From positions 12,728,001 to 12,792,000 of the forward strand of contig NW_027480422.1 of the NCBI RefSeq assembly GCF_051401765.1: DNA of 64,000 nt, written 5' to 3'. The DNA is from Calliopsis andreniformis (lineage: Eukaryota; Arthropoda; Insecta; Hymenoptera; Andrenidae). Of this stretch, positions 50,281-63,475 are shown piece after piece; within the stretch, counting starts at the first letter, position 1, and every line of letters begins with the position of its first letter. Under the pieces are notes generated by a model. It was not told the origin of the DNA, searched no databases, and saw nothing but the letters and a program-made list of their open reading frames with translations. The translations under genes and the position numbers were made by a program.

Positions 50281-52062
50281 ATTTATATTATATTTTATGC
50301 TTCAGACGTTGACTTCTAAGGCCGTAGCTATTCGATGTGGTGGAGAAACGCCATAGACTCAAGCCTAGGTGGCCCGGAATGTAGAAATGACCATTACCTC
50401 CACACTGTTTGCAATTACTCTTTTTATACAATGGAAAAACTGTTGTATTTATATAGTTTTTTATAGTTATGGCGTTGACTTCTAAGGCCGTAGCTATTCG
50501 ATGTGGTGGAGCAATGCCCTAGAGTGAAGCCTCAGATGCCCGCAACGTAGAAATGACCATATCTTTCACACTGTTCGCAATTATTCCTGTTATACGATTG
50601 AAAAACTGCTGTACTTATATTGTATTTTACGCTTCTGGCGTTGACTTCTAAGGCTGCAGCTATTCGATGTGGTGGAGCAATGCCCTAGAGTGAAGCCTAG
50701 GATGCCCGGAACGTAGAAATGACCATACCTTTCACACTGGTTGCAATTATCCCTGTTATACGAAGGAAAAGCTGTTGTATCTGTATTGTATTACATGCTT
50801 CTGGCGTAGACTTCTTAGGCCCTAACTATTCGATCTGGTGGAGCGACGCCCTAGAGTGAAGCCTAGGTTGCCCGGGACGTAGAAATGACCATCACCTTCA
50901 CTCTGGTTGCATATATTCCTGTTATACAAGGGAAAAACTGTTGTATTTATATTGTATTTTATGCTTCTGGCGTTGACTTCCTAGGCTCTAACTATTCCAT
51001 CTGGTGGAGTTACGCCCTAGAGTGAAGCCTAGGTTGCCCGGAATGTAGAAATGACCATCACTTTCACACTGGTTGCAATTATTCTTGCTATACGATGGAA
51101 AAACTGTTGTATTTATTATGTATTTTATGCCTCTGCCGTTGGCTCCTAAGGCCGTAGCTATTCGATGTGGTGGAGCAACGCCCTAGGGTGAAGCCTAGGT
51201 TGCCCGGAACGTAGAAATTACCATTACTTCCACACTGTTTGCAATTATTCATTTTATACAATGGAAAAACTGTTGTATTTATATTGTATTTTATAGCTAT
51301 GGCGTTGACTTCTTAGGCCCTAACTATTCGATCTGGTGGAGCAACGCCCTAGAGAGAAGCCTATATTGCCCGGAACGTAGAAGTGACCATTACCTTCTGG
51401 CTTGATGCAATTATTCCTGTTATACGTTGAAAAAACTGCTGTATTTTTATTGTGTTTTATGCGTCTGGAATTGTTTTCGAAGGCCCTAACTATTGGATGT
51501 GGTGGAGCAACGCCCTAGAGCGTAACCTAGGTTGCCCGGAACGTAGAAATGATCATTACTTTCACACTGGTTGCAATTATTCCTGTTATACGATGGACAA
51601 ACTGTTGGATTTTTATTGTACGTTATGCTTCTGGCGTTGACTTCTTAGGCCCTAGCTATTGGATCTGGTGGAGCAACGCCTAGAGTGAAGCCTAGGTTGC
51701 CCGGAACGTAGAAATGACCATAACCTTCATACTGATTGCAATTATTCGTTTTATACGACGGAAAAACTGTTGTACTGATATTGCATGTTATGCCTCTGGC
51801 GCTGGCTCCTAAGGCCGTAGCTATTCGATGTCGTGGAGCAGCGCCCTATCGTGAAGCCTAGGTTGCCCGGAACGTAGAAATAACCATTACTTCCACACTG
51901 TTTGCTATTACTCATTTTATACAATGGAAAAACTGTTGTATTTATATTGTATTTTATAGTTATGGCGTTGACTTCTAAGGCCGTAACTACTCGATGTGGT
52001 GGAGCAATGCCCTAGAGTGAAGCCTAGGTTGCCCGGAACGTAGAAATGACCATACCTTTCAC

Positions 52063-54525
52063 CCTGGTTGCAATTATTTCTGTTATACGATGGAAAAACT
52101 GTTGCATCTATTTTGTATTTTATGCTTCTGGCATTGACTTGTAAGGCCCTAACTATTCGATGTGGTGGAGCAACGCCCTAGAGTGAAGCCTAGGTTGCCC
52201 GGAACGTAGAAATGACCATAGCTTTCACAATGGTTGCAATTATTCCTGTTATACATGGGAAAAACTGTTGTATTTATATTGTATTTTATGCTTCTGGCGT
52301 TGACTTCTTAGGCCCTAACTATTCGATCTGGTGGAGCAACGCCCTAGAGGGAAGCCTAGGTTGCCCGGAATGTAGAAATGACCATAACTTTCACACTGGT
52401 TGCAATTATTCTTGTTATACGATGGAAAAACTGTTGTATTTATTTTGTATTTTATGCCTCTGGCGTTGAGTCCTAAGGCCGTAGCTTTCGATGTGGTGGA
52501 GCAACGCCCTAGAGTGAAGCCTAGGATGCCCGGAACGTAGAAATGACCATCACTTTCACACTGGTTGCAATTATTCCTGGTATACGATGGAAAAACTGTT
52601 GTATCTATTTTGTATTTTATGCTTCTGGCGTTGACTTCTTAGGTCCTAACTATTGGATCTGGTGGAGCAACGCCCTCTGATGAAGCCGAGGTTGCACGGA
52701 ACGTAGAAATGCCCATTACTTTCTCACTGGTTGTAATTATTCCTGTTATACGATGGAATAACTGTTGTATTTTTATTTTATTTTGTGCTTCTGGCGTTGA
52801 CTTCTAAGGCCCTAGCTATTCGATCTGGTGGAGCAACGCTCTGGAGTGAAGCCTAGGTTGCCTGGAACGTAAAAATGACCATTACTTTCACACTGGTCGC
52901 GATTATTCCTGTTATATGACGGAAAAGCTGCTGTATCTATTTTGTATTTTATGCTTCTGGCGTTGACTTCTTAGGTCCTAACTATTGGATCTGGTGGAGC
53001 AACGCCCTAGGGTGAAGCCTAGGTTGCCCGGAACGTAGAAATGACCATAGTTTTCATACTGGTTGCAATTATTCGTTTTATAACGTGGAAAAACAGTTGT
53101 CTTTATATTGTATTTTATGAGTCGGGAGTTGTTTTCTAAAGCCCTAACTATTCGACCTGGTGGACCAACGCCGTAGAGTGAAGCCTAGGTTGCACGGAAC
53201 GTAGAAATGCCCATTACTTTCACACTGGTTCTAATTATTCCTGTTATACGATGGAATAACTGTTGTATTTTTATTTTATTTTGTGCTTCTGGCGTTGACT
53301 TCTAAGGCCCGAGCTATTCGATCTGGTGGAGCAACGCTATAGAGTGAAGCCTATGTTGCCCGGAACTTAGAAATGACCATCACCTTCACACTGGTTGCAA
53401 TTATGCCAGTTATACGTTGGTAAAACTGTTGTATTTTTATTGTATTTTATACGTCTGGAGTCGTTTTCTAAGGCCGCAACTATTCGACCTGGTGGAGCAA
53501 CGCCCTAGAGTGAAGTCTAGGTTGCACGGAACGTAGAAATGGCCATTTCTTTCACACTGGTTGTAATTATTCCTGTTATACGATGGAATAACTGCTCTAT
53601 TTTTATTTTATTTTATGCTTCTGGCGTTGACTTCTAAGGCCCTAGCTATTCGATCTGGTGGAGCAACCCCCTAGGGTGAAGACTAGGTTACCCGGAACGT
53701 CGAAATGACCCTAACTTTCATACTGGTTGCAATTATTCGTTCTATACGATGGAAAAACTGTTGTATTTATATTGTATTTTATGCTTCTGGCGTTGACTTC
53801 TTAGGCCCTAACTATTCTATCTGGTGGAGCAACGCCCTAGGGTGAAGCCTAGGTTACCCGGAACGTCGAAATGACCCTAACTTTCATACTGGTTGCAATT
53901 ATTCGTTCTATACGATGGAAAAACTGTTGTATTTATACTCTATTTTATGCTTCAGGCGTTGACTTCTTAGGCCCAAACTATTCGCTCTGGTGGAACAACG
54001 CCCTAGAGTGATGCCTAGGTCGCCCGGATCGTTGTAATGACCATTACTTGCACACTGGTTGCAATTTTTCGTTTTATACGATGGAAAAACTGTTGTATTT
54101 ATTTTGTATTTGGTGCTCCTGGCGTTGACTTCTTAGGCCCTAACTGTTGAACCTGGTGGACCAACGCCCTAGCGTGAAGCCTAGGTTGCCCGGAACGTAG
54201 AAATGACCATAACATTCATACTGGTTGCAATTATTCATTTTATACGATGGAAAAACTGTTGTACTTATATTATATTTTATGCTTCAGGCGTTGACTCCTA
54301 AGGCCGCAGCTATTCGATGTGGTGGAGCAACGACCTAGAGTGAAGGCTAGGTTGCCCGGAACGCAGAAAAGGCCATGCCTTTCACACTGGTTGCAATTAT
54401 TCCTGTTATACGATGGAAAAACTGTTGTATTTATATTATATTTTATGCTTCAGGCGTTGACTTCTAAGGCCGTAGCTATTCGATGTGGTGGAGCAACACC
54501 CTAGAGTGAAGCCTAGGTTGCCCGA
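52063..54525 (+). repeat. 2.5 kb block, right copy (partner 42607-45400)
   Basis: Collinear with the left copy apart from one extra monomer (about 53015-53180, with TTATAACGTGG and ATGAGTCGGGAG) and three missing ones. Near 53680-54025 the CGAAATGACCCTAACTTTC monomer occurs twice in a row, which explains how the deletion junction could have formed. Confidence 0.89.
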
Positions 54526-54835
54526 AACGTAGATATGACCATAACATTTACACTGGTTGCAATTATTCGTTTTATACGACGGAAAGACTGTTGTATTTAT
54601 TTTGTATTTTATGCTTCTGGCGTTGACTTCTATGGGCCTAACTCTTCGATCTGGTGGAGCAATGCCTCAGAGTTAAGTCTAGCATGCCCGAAACGTCGAA
54701 ATGATCATTACTATCACACCGGTTGCAATCATTCATGCTATACGATGGAAAAACTGCTGCATATTTATTGTATTTCCTGCTTCTGGCTTAGACTTCTAAG
54801 GTCCTAGCTATTCGATCGGTTGAGGCAACGTCCAA

Positions 54836-57800
54836 GAGTGAAGCCTATGTTGCCCGGAACGTAGAAATGTCCATAACTTTCACACTGCTTGCAATTACTC
54901 CCGTTATACGATGGACATACTGTTTGACTTTTATTGTACTTTATGCTTCTGGCGTAGACTTCTAAGAACCTATGTATTCGCTCTGGCGCAGCAATGACTC
55001 AGAGTGAAGTCTAGGATGCCCGGAACGTAGGAATGGCCATTACTTTCACACTGGTTGCAATTTTCCGTTTTATACGATGGAAAAACTGCTGTACATATAT
55101 CGTATTTTATGCTTCTGCCGCTGACTTCCTAGTCCCTAACTATTCGACCTGGTGGAACAACGCCCTAGAGTGAAGCCTAGATTGCCCGGAACGCTGAAAT
55201 GACCATTACGTTCACGCTTGTTGCAATTATTCCTGTTATACGATGAAAAAACTGTTGTATTTTTATTTTATCTTTTACTTCTGGCGTTGACTTCTAATGC
55301 CCTAGCTATTCGATCTGTTGGAGCTACGCCCCAGGGTCAAGTCTAGGTTATCCGGAACGTAGAAGGGACTATTACTTTCACACTGGATGCAATTATTCCT
55401 GTTATACGATGGAAAAACTGAAGTATGTTTATTGTATTTTCTGCTTCTGGCGTTGAATTCTATGTCTCTAGCGATTCGATCTTGTGGGGCAATGCCCTCG
55501 AATGAAGCCTAGGTTACCCGGAACGTAGAAATGACCAGTCCTTTCACACTGGTTGCAGTTATTCCTGTAATACGATGGAAAAACTGTTGAATTTACATTG
55601 TATTTTATGCTTCTGGCGTTGAATTCTAAGGCCCTATGTATTCGATCTGGTGGTGCAATGTGTCGGAGTTAAGTCTAGGATGCCCGGAACGTAGAAATGG
55701 CCATTACCTTAACACTGGTTGCAATTATCCGTTTTATACAATGGAGAATCTGTTGTATTTTTATTTTATCTTATGCTTCAGGCGTTGACTTCCAAGGTCG
55801 TAGCTATTCGATGTGGCGGAACAACGCCCTACAGTGAAGCCTAGGTTGCCCGGAACGTGGTAATGACCATCTCTTTCACATTTGTTGCAATTATTCCCGG
55901 TATACGATGGAAAAACTGTTGTACTTTAATTGTATTTTAGGTTTCGGGCGTTGACTTCTAAGGCCGTAGCTAATCGATGTGGTGGGGCAACGCCCTGGAG
56001 TGAAGCCTAGGTTGCGCGGAACGTAGAAATGCCCATTTCTTTCACGCTGGTTGCAATTATTCCTTTTTTACGATGGAATAACTGCTCTATTTTTATTTTA
56101 TTTTATTCTTCTGGCGTTGACTTCTAAGGCCCTAGCTATTCGATCTGGTGGAGCAACGCCCTAGGGTGAAGCCTAGGTTGTCCGGAACGTAGAAATGGCC
56201 ATCACCTTCACTCTGGTTGCAATTACTCCTGTTATACGATGGGAAAACTATTGTATTTATATTGAATTTTATGCTTCAGGCGTTGACTTCCAAGGCCGTA
56301 GCTATTCGATGTGGTGGAGCAACGCCCTAGGGTGAAGCCTAGGTTGCCCGGAACGTAGAAATGACCATATCTTTCACACTGGTTGCAATTATTCGATTTA
56401 TACGATGGAAAAGCTGTTGTATTTCTATTGTATTCTATGCTTCTGGCGTTGACTTCTAAGGCCCTATGTATTCGATATGGAGGAGCAATGCCTCAGTCTT
56501 AAGTCTAGGATGCCCGGAACGTAGAAGTGGCCGTTACTTAAACACTGGTTGCAATTATTCATTTTATACGATGGAAGAACTGTTGTACATATATCGTATT
56601 TTACGCTTCTGGCGTTGACTTCTAAGTCCCTAGCTATTCGATCTGGTGGAGCAGTGCCCTAGAGTGATGCCTAGATTGCCCGGAACGTAGAAATGACGAT
56701 AGCTTTCATGCTGGTTGCAATTATTCGTTTTATATGATGGAAAAACTATTGTATTTATTTTGTATTTGGTGCTCCTGGCGTTGACTTCTTAGGCCCTAAC
56801 TATTGGATCTGGAGGACCAACGCTCTAGAGTGAAGCCTAGGTTTCCCGGAACGTAGAAATGACTATAACATTCATACTGGTTGCAACTATTCGTTTTATA
56901 CGATGGAAAATCTGTTGTATTTATTTTATTTTATGCTTCTGGCGCTGACTTCTAAGACCCTAGCTTTTCGATCTGGTGGAGCAACGTGCTAGAGTGAAGC
57001 CTAGGTTTCCCGGAACGTAGAAATGACCATAACACTCATACTGGTTGCAATTATTCGTTTTATACGATGGAAAATCTGTTGTATTTTTGTTTTATTTTAT
57101 GCTTCTGGCGCTGACTTCTAAGACCCTAGCTATTCGATCTGGTGCAGCAACGCCCTAGAGCGAAGCCTAGGTTGCCCGGAATGTAGAAATGACCATCACT
57201 TTCACACTGGTTGCAATTATTCTTGTTATGCGATGGAAAAACTGTTGTATTTATTTTGAATTTTAAGCTTCAGGCGTTGACTTCCAAGGCCGTAGCTATT
57301 CGATGTGGTGGAGCAACGCCCTAGAGTGAAGCCTAGGTTGCCAGGAACGTAGAAATGACCATTACTTCCACAGTGTTTGCAATTATTCATACTATACAGT
57401 GGAAAAACTGTTGTATTTATATTGTATTTTATGCTTCTGGCATTGACTTCTAAGGCCCTAACTATTCGTTGTGGTGGAGCAACGCCCTAGAGTGAAGCCT
57501 AGGTTGCCCGGAACGTAGAAGTGACCATTACTTCCACACTGGTTGCAATTATTCCTGTTATACGATGGAAAAACTGTTGTATTTATATTATATTTTATGC
57601 TTCAGACGTTGACTTCTAAGGCCGTAGCTATTCGATGTGGTGGAGAAACGCCATAGACTCAAGCCTAGGTGGCCCGGAATGTAGAAATGACCATTACCTC
57701 CACACTGTTTGCAATTACTCATTTTATACAATGGAAAAACTGTTGTATTTATATAGTTTTTTATAGTTATGGCGTTGACTTCTTAGGCCCTAGCTATTCG

Positions 57801-58310
57801 ACCTGGTGGTGCAACGCTCTAGAGTGAAGCCTAGGTTGCCCGGAACTTAGAAGTGACCATCACCTTCACTCTGGTCGCTAGTATTCCTGTTATACGATGG
57901 AAAAACTGTTGTACATATATCGTATTTTATGCTTCTGGCACTGACTTCTTAGGCCCTAACTATTCGATCTGGTGGAGCAACGCCCTAGAGTGAAGGCTAG
58001 GTTGCCCGGAACGTAGAAATGACCATTACTTCCACACTGTTTGCAATTATTCTTATTATACGGTGGAAAAACTGTTGTATTTATATTTCATTTTATGCCT
58101 CTGGCGTTGACTCCTACGGCCGTAGCTATTCGATGTGGTGGAGCAACGCCCTAGAGTGAAGCCTAGGATGCCCGGAACGTAGAAATGACCATACCTTTCA
58201 CACTGGTTGCAATTATCCCTGTTATACGATGGAAAAGCTGTTGTATTTGTATTGTATTTTATGCTTCTGGCGTAGACTTCTTAGGCCCTAACTCTTCGAT
58301 CTGGTGGAAC
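54836..58310 (+). repeat. 3.5 kb block, right copy (third copy of the diverged block)
   Basis: Starts abruptly within GTGAAGCCTATGTTGCCC after an unrelated, strongly diverged monomer (54690-54836). It is collinear with 38411-42035, with small differences such as AGAACCTATG, CTGTTGGAGCTACG and GTGTCGGAG. Its first ~1.5 kb is also the third copy of 34441-35963 (offset 20,406 bp, 123 monomers). Confidence 0.89.
57338..57785 (+). repeat. CCAGGAACG / CAGTGTTTGC monomer group (also 40915 and 62813)
   Basis: The TTGCCAGGAACGTAG monomer with TTCCACAGTGTTTGC and ATACTATACAGTGG, followed by a GGCATTGACTTC monomer, a TTCAGACGTTG monomer and a TTTATATAGTTTTTTATAG monomer. The same group starts at about 62813, 5,475 bp (33 monomers) downstream, where the CAGTGTTTGC monomer is doubled (62982-63148). 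At 40915 it lacks one monomer. Confidence 0.82.
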
Positions 58311-59104
58311 GACGCCCTAGAGTGAAGCCTAGGTTGCCCGTATCGTAGAAATGACCATATCTTTCACACTGGTTGCAATTATTCCTGTTATACGATGGAA
58401 AAACTGTTGTATTTCTATTGTATTTTATGCTTCTGGCGTTGACTTCTTAGGCCCTAACTATTCGATCTGGTGAAGCAACGCCCTAGAGAGAAGCCTATGT
58501 TGCCCGGAACGTAGAAATGACCGTAACTATCAGACTGGTTGCAATTATTCGTTTTATACGATGGAAAGACTGTTGTATTTATATTGTATTTTATAGTTAT
58601 GGCGTTGTCTTCCAGGGACGTAGCTATTCGATGTGGTTGAGCAACGCCCTAGAGTAAAGCCTAGGCTGCCCGGAACGTAGAAATGACCATAGTTTTCATA
58701 CTGGTTGCAATTATTCGTTTTATACGATGGAAAAACTGTTGTATTTATTTTGTATTTGGTGCTCCTGGCGTTGACTTCTTAGGCCCTAGCTATTGGATCT
58801 GGTGGACCAACGCCCTAGAGGGAAGCCTAGGTTGCCCGGAATGTAGAAATGACCATCACTTTCACACTGGTTGCAATTATTCTTGTTATACGATAGAAAA
58901 ACTGTTGTATTTATTTTGTATTTTATGCCTCTGGCGTTGAGTCCTAAGGCCGTAGCTTTCGATGTGGTGGAGCAACGCCCTAGGGTGAAGCCTAGGTTGC
59001 CCGGAACGTAGAAATGACCATAAGTATCAGACTGGTTGCAATTATTCCAGTTATACGATGGAAAAACTGTTGTATTTATATTGTATTTTATGCTTCTGGT
59101 GTAA

Positions 59105-61599
59105 ACTTCTTAGGCCCTAGCTATTCGATCTGGAGGAACAACGCCCTAGAGTGAAGCCTAGGTTGCCCGGAACGTAGAAACGACCATCACTTTCACACTG
59201 GTTGCAATTATTCTTGTTATACGATGGAAAAACTGTTGTATTTATTTTGTATTTTATGCCTCTGTCGTTGACTCCTAAGGCCGTAGCTATTCGATGTGGT
59301 GGAGCAACGCCCTAGAGTGAAGCCTAGGTTGCCCGGAACGCAGAAATGACCATCACTTTCACACTGGTTGCAATTATTCTTGTTATACGATGGAAAAACT
59401 GTTGTATTTATTTTGTATTTTATGCCTCTCGCGCTGACTCCTAAGGCCGTAGCTTTCGATGTGGTGGAGCAACGCCCTAGGGTGAAGCCTAGGTTGCCCG
59501 TATCGTAGAAATGACCATATCTTTCACACTGGTTGCAATTATTCCTGTTATACGATGGAAAAACTGTTGTATTTCTATTGTATTTTATGCTTCTGGCGTT
59601 GACATCTTAGGCCCTAACTATTCGATCTGGTGAAGCAACGCCCTAGAGAGAAGCCTAGGATGCCCGGAACGTAGAAATGACCGTAACTATCAGACTGGTT
59701 GCAATTATTCGTTTTATACGATGGAAAGACTGTTGTATTTATATTGTATTTTATAGTTTTGGCGTTGTCTTCCAGGGACGTAGCTATTCGATGTGGTTGA
59801 GCAACGCCCTAGAGTGAAGCCTAGGTTGCCCGGAACGTAGAAATGACCATAGTTTTCATACTGGTTGCAATTATTCGTTTTAAACGATGGAAAAACTGTT
59901 GTATTTATTTTGTATTTGTTGCTCCTGGCGTTGACTTCTTAGGCCCTAGCTATTGGATCTGGTGGACCAACGCCCTAGAGTGAAGCCTAGGTCGCCAGAA
60001 ACGTAGAAATGACCATTACTTTCACACTGGTTGCAATTATTCATGTTATACGATGGAAAAACTGTTGTATCTATTTTGTATTTTATGCTTCTGGCGTTGA
60101 CTTCTTAGGTCCTAACTATTGGATCTGGTGGACCAACGCCCTAGAGTGAAGCCTAGGTTGCCCGGGACGTACAAATGACCATCACCTTCACTCTGGTTGC
60201 AATTATTCCTGTTATACGATGGAAAAACTGTTGTATTTATATTATATTTTATGCTTCAGGCGTTGACTTCTAAGGCCGTAGCTATTCGATGTGGTGGAGC
60301 AATGCCCTAGAGTGAAGCCTCAGATGCCCGCAACGTAGAAATGACCATATCTTTCACACTGTTCGCAATTATTCCTGTTATACGATTGAAAAACTGCTGT
60401 ACTTATATTGTATTTTACGCTTCTGGCGTTGACTTCTAAGGCTGCAGCTATTCGATGTGGTGGAGCAATGCCCTAGAGTGAAGCCTAGGATGCCCGGAAC
60501 GTAGAAATGACCATACCTTTCACACTGGTTGCAATTATCCCTGTTATACGAAGGAAAAGCTGTTGTATTTGTATTGTATTACATGCTTCTGGCGTAGACT
60601 TCTTAGGCCCTAACTATTCGATCTGGTGGAACGACGCCCTAGAGTGAAGCCTAGGTTGCCCGGGACGTAGAAATGACAATCACCTTCACTCTGGTTGCAT
60701 ATATTCCTGTTATACAAGGGAAAAACTGTTGTATTTATATTGTATTTTATGCTTCTGGCGTTGACTTCCTAGGCTCTAACTATTCCATCTGGTGGAGTTA
60801 CGCCCTAGAGTGAAGCCTAGGTTGCCGGGAATGTAGAAATGACCATCACTTTCACACTGGTTGCAATTATTCTTGCTATACGATGGAAAAACTGTTGTAT
60901 TTATTATGTATTTTATGCCTCTGCCGTTGGCTCCTAAGGCCGTAGCTATTCGATGTGGTGGAGCAACGCCCTAGGGTGAAGCCTAGGTTGCCCGGAACGT
61001 AGAAATTACCATTACTTCCACACTGTTTGCAATTATTCATTTTATACAATGGAAAAACTGTTGTATTTATATTGTATTTTATAGCTATGGCGTTGACTTC
61101 TTAGGCCCTAACTATTCGATCTGGTGGAGCAACGCCCTAGAGCGAAACCTAGGTTGCCCGGAACGTAGAAATGATCATTACTTTCACACTGGTTGCAATT
61201 ATTCCTGTTATACGATGGACAAACTGTTGGATTTTTATTGTACGTTATGCTTCTGGCGTTGACTTCTTAGGCCCTAGCTATTGGATCTGGTGGAGCAACG
61301 CCTAGAGTGAAGCCTAGGTTGCCCGGAACGTAGAAATGACCATAACCTTCATACTGATTGCAATTATTCGTTTTATACGATGGAAAAACTGTTGTACTGA
61401 TATTGCATGTTATGCCTCTGGCGCTGGCTCCTAAGGCCGTAGCTATTCGATGTCGTGGAGCAGCGCCCTAGCGTGAAGCCTAGGTTGCCCGGAACGTAGA
61501 AATAACCATTACTTCCACACTGTTTGCTATTACTCATTTTATACAATGGAAAAACAGTTGTATTTATATTGTATTTTATAGTTATGGCGTTGACTTCTT
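59105..61599 (+). repeat. 2.5 kb block, right copy (partner 48985-51977)
   Basis: Same monomer order as 48985-51977 with three whole monomers missing in two places. At its right end it passes from TTTTATAGTTATGGCG into a GACTTCTTAGGCCC right half, whereas the left copy goes on with GACTTCTAAGGCCG. Confidence 0.89.
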
Positions 61600-61851
61600 A
61601 GGCCCTAACTATTCGATCTGGTGGAGCAACGCCCTAGAGAGAAGCCTATATTGCCCGGAACGTAGAAGTGACCATTACCTTCTGGCTTGTTGCAATTATT
61701 CCTGTTATACGATGAAAAAACTGCTGTATTTTTATTGTATTTTATGCGTCTGGAATTGTTTTCGAAGGCCCTAACTATTGGATGTGGTGGAGCAACGCCC
61801 TAGAGCGAAACCTAGGTTGCCCGGAACGTAGAAATGATCATTACTTTCACA

Positions 61852-62662
61852 CTGGTTGCAATTATTCCTGTTATACGATGGACAAACTGTTGGATTTTTA
61901 TTGTATTTTATGCTTCTGGCGTTGACTTCCTAGGCTCTAACTATTCCATCTGGTGGAGCTACGCCCTAGAGTGAAGCCTAGGTTGCCCGGAACGTAGAGA
62001 TGACCATAACCTTCATACTGATTGCAATTATTCGTTTTATACGATGGAAAAACTGTTGTACTGATATTGCATGTTATGCCTCTGGCGCTGGCTCCTAAGG
62101 CCGTAGCTATTCGATGTCGTGGAGCAGCGCCCTAGCGTGAACCCTAGGTTGCCCGGAACGTAGAAATAACCATTACTTCCACACTGTTTGCAATTATTCA
62201 TTTTATACAATGGAAAAACTGTTGTATTTATATTGTATTTTATAGTTATGGCGTTGACTTCTAAGGCCGTAGCTATTCGATGTGGTGGAGCAATGCCCTA
62301 GAGTGAAGCCTAGGTTGCCCGGAACGTAGAAATGACCATACCTTTCACACTGGTTGCAATTATTTCTGTTATACGATGGAAAAACTGTTGTATCTATTTT
62401 GTATTTTATGCTTCTGGCATTGACTTGTAAGGCCCTAACTATTCGATGTGGTGGAGCAACGCCCTAGAGTGAAGCCTAGGTTGCCCGGAACGTAGAAATG
62501 ACCATAGCTTTCACAATGGTTGCAATTATTCCTGTTATACAAGGGAAAAACTGTTGTATTTATATTATATTTTATGCTTCTGTCGTTGACTTCTTAGGCC
62601 CTAACTATTCGATCTGGTGGAGCAACGCCCTAGAGTGAAGCCTAGGTAGCCCGGAACGTAGA
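61852..62662 (+). repeat. ~810 bp block, right copy (partner 46258-47068)
   Basis: Near-identical to the left copy. It follows a run (about 61300-61850) that already contains one GTACTGATATTGCATG monomer, so that lineage is present twice within 700 bp here (61392 and 62055, 663 bp or 4 monomers apart). Confidence 0.87.
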
Positions 62663-63205
62663 AATGACCATAATTTTCATACGGATTGCAATTATTCGTT
62701 CTATACGATGGAAAAACTGTTGTACCTATATTGTATTTTAACTTTCTGGCGTTGACTCCTAAGGCCGTACCTATTCGATGTGGTGCAGCAACGCCCTAGA
62801 GTGAAGCCTAGGTTGCCAGGAACGTAGAAATGACCATTACTTCCACAGTGTTTGCAATTATTCATACTATACAGTGGAAAAACTGTTGTATTTATATTGT
62901 ATTTTATGCTTCTGGCATTGACTTCTATGGCCCTAACTATTCGTTGTGGTGGAGCAACGCCCTAGAGTGAAGCCAAGGTTGCCCGGAACGTAGAAGTGAC
63001 CATTACTTCCACAGTGTTTGCAATTATTCATACTATACAGTGGAAAAACTGTTGTATTTATATTGTATTTTATGCTTCTGGCATTGACTTCTAAGGCCCT
63101 AACTATTCGTTGTGGTGGAGCAACGCCCTAGAGTGAAGCCTAGGTTGCCCGGAACGTAGAAGTGACCATTACTTCCACACTGGTTGCAATTATTCCTGTT
63201 ATACG

Positions 63206-63475
63206 ATGGAAAAACTGTTGTATTTATATTATATTTTATGCTTCAGACGTTGACTTCTAAGGCCGTAGCTATTCGATGTGGTGGAGAAACGCCATAGACT
63301 CAAGCCTAGGTTGCCCGGAATGTAGAAATGACCATTACCTCCACACTGTTTGCAATTACTCATTTTATACAATGGAAAAACTGTTGTATTTATATAGTTT
63401 TTTATGGTTATGGCGTTGACTGCTAAGGCCGTAGCTATTCGATGTGGTGGAGCAATGCCCTAGGGTGAAGCCTCA
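63206..63475 (+). repeat. TTCAGACGTTG / CCTCAGATGCCCGC monomer run
   Basis: Matches about 50277-50540: TATATTATATTTTATGC, TTCAGACGTTGACTTC, GGAGAAACGCCATAG, TATATAGTTTTTTAT and CCTCAGATGCCCGC in the same order. The run continues through GGATGCCCGG monomers to the CGTATCG unit that is cut off by the window end. Confidence 0.8.

Larger units (their letters stand above)
48985..51977 (+). repeat. 3.0 kb block, left copy (partner 59105-61599)
   Basis: Collinear with 59105-61599. The offset starts at 10,120 bp (61 monomers), falls to 9,788 (59) after a two-monomer loss in the partner near 60270, and to 9,622 (58) after a one-monomer loss near 61130. Both copies contain the TTTTAAACGATGG, GCCTCAGATGCCCGC and GTACTGATATTGCATG monomers in the same order. 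Confidence 0.89.

Noticed and set aside
3133..58940. Recurring open reading frames of 60-112 codons on both strands, with similar predicted peptides
   Set aside because: They all start and stop at fixed points of the monomer (for example at the ATGACC of GTAGAAATGACC on the plus strand). They span one to two repeats and are interrupted in most monomers. The 166 bp period is not a multiple of three, so no frame is kept along the array. Their similarity comes from the DNA repeat and not from protein selection.
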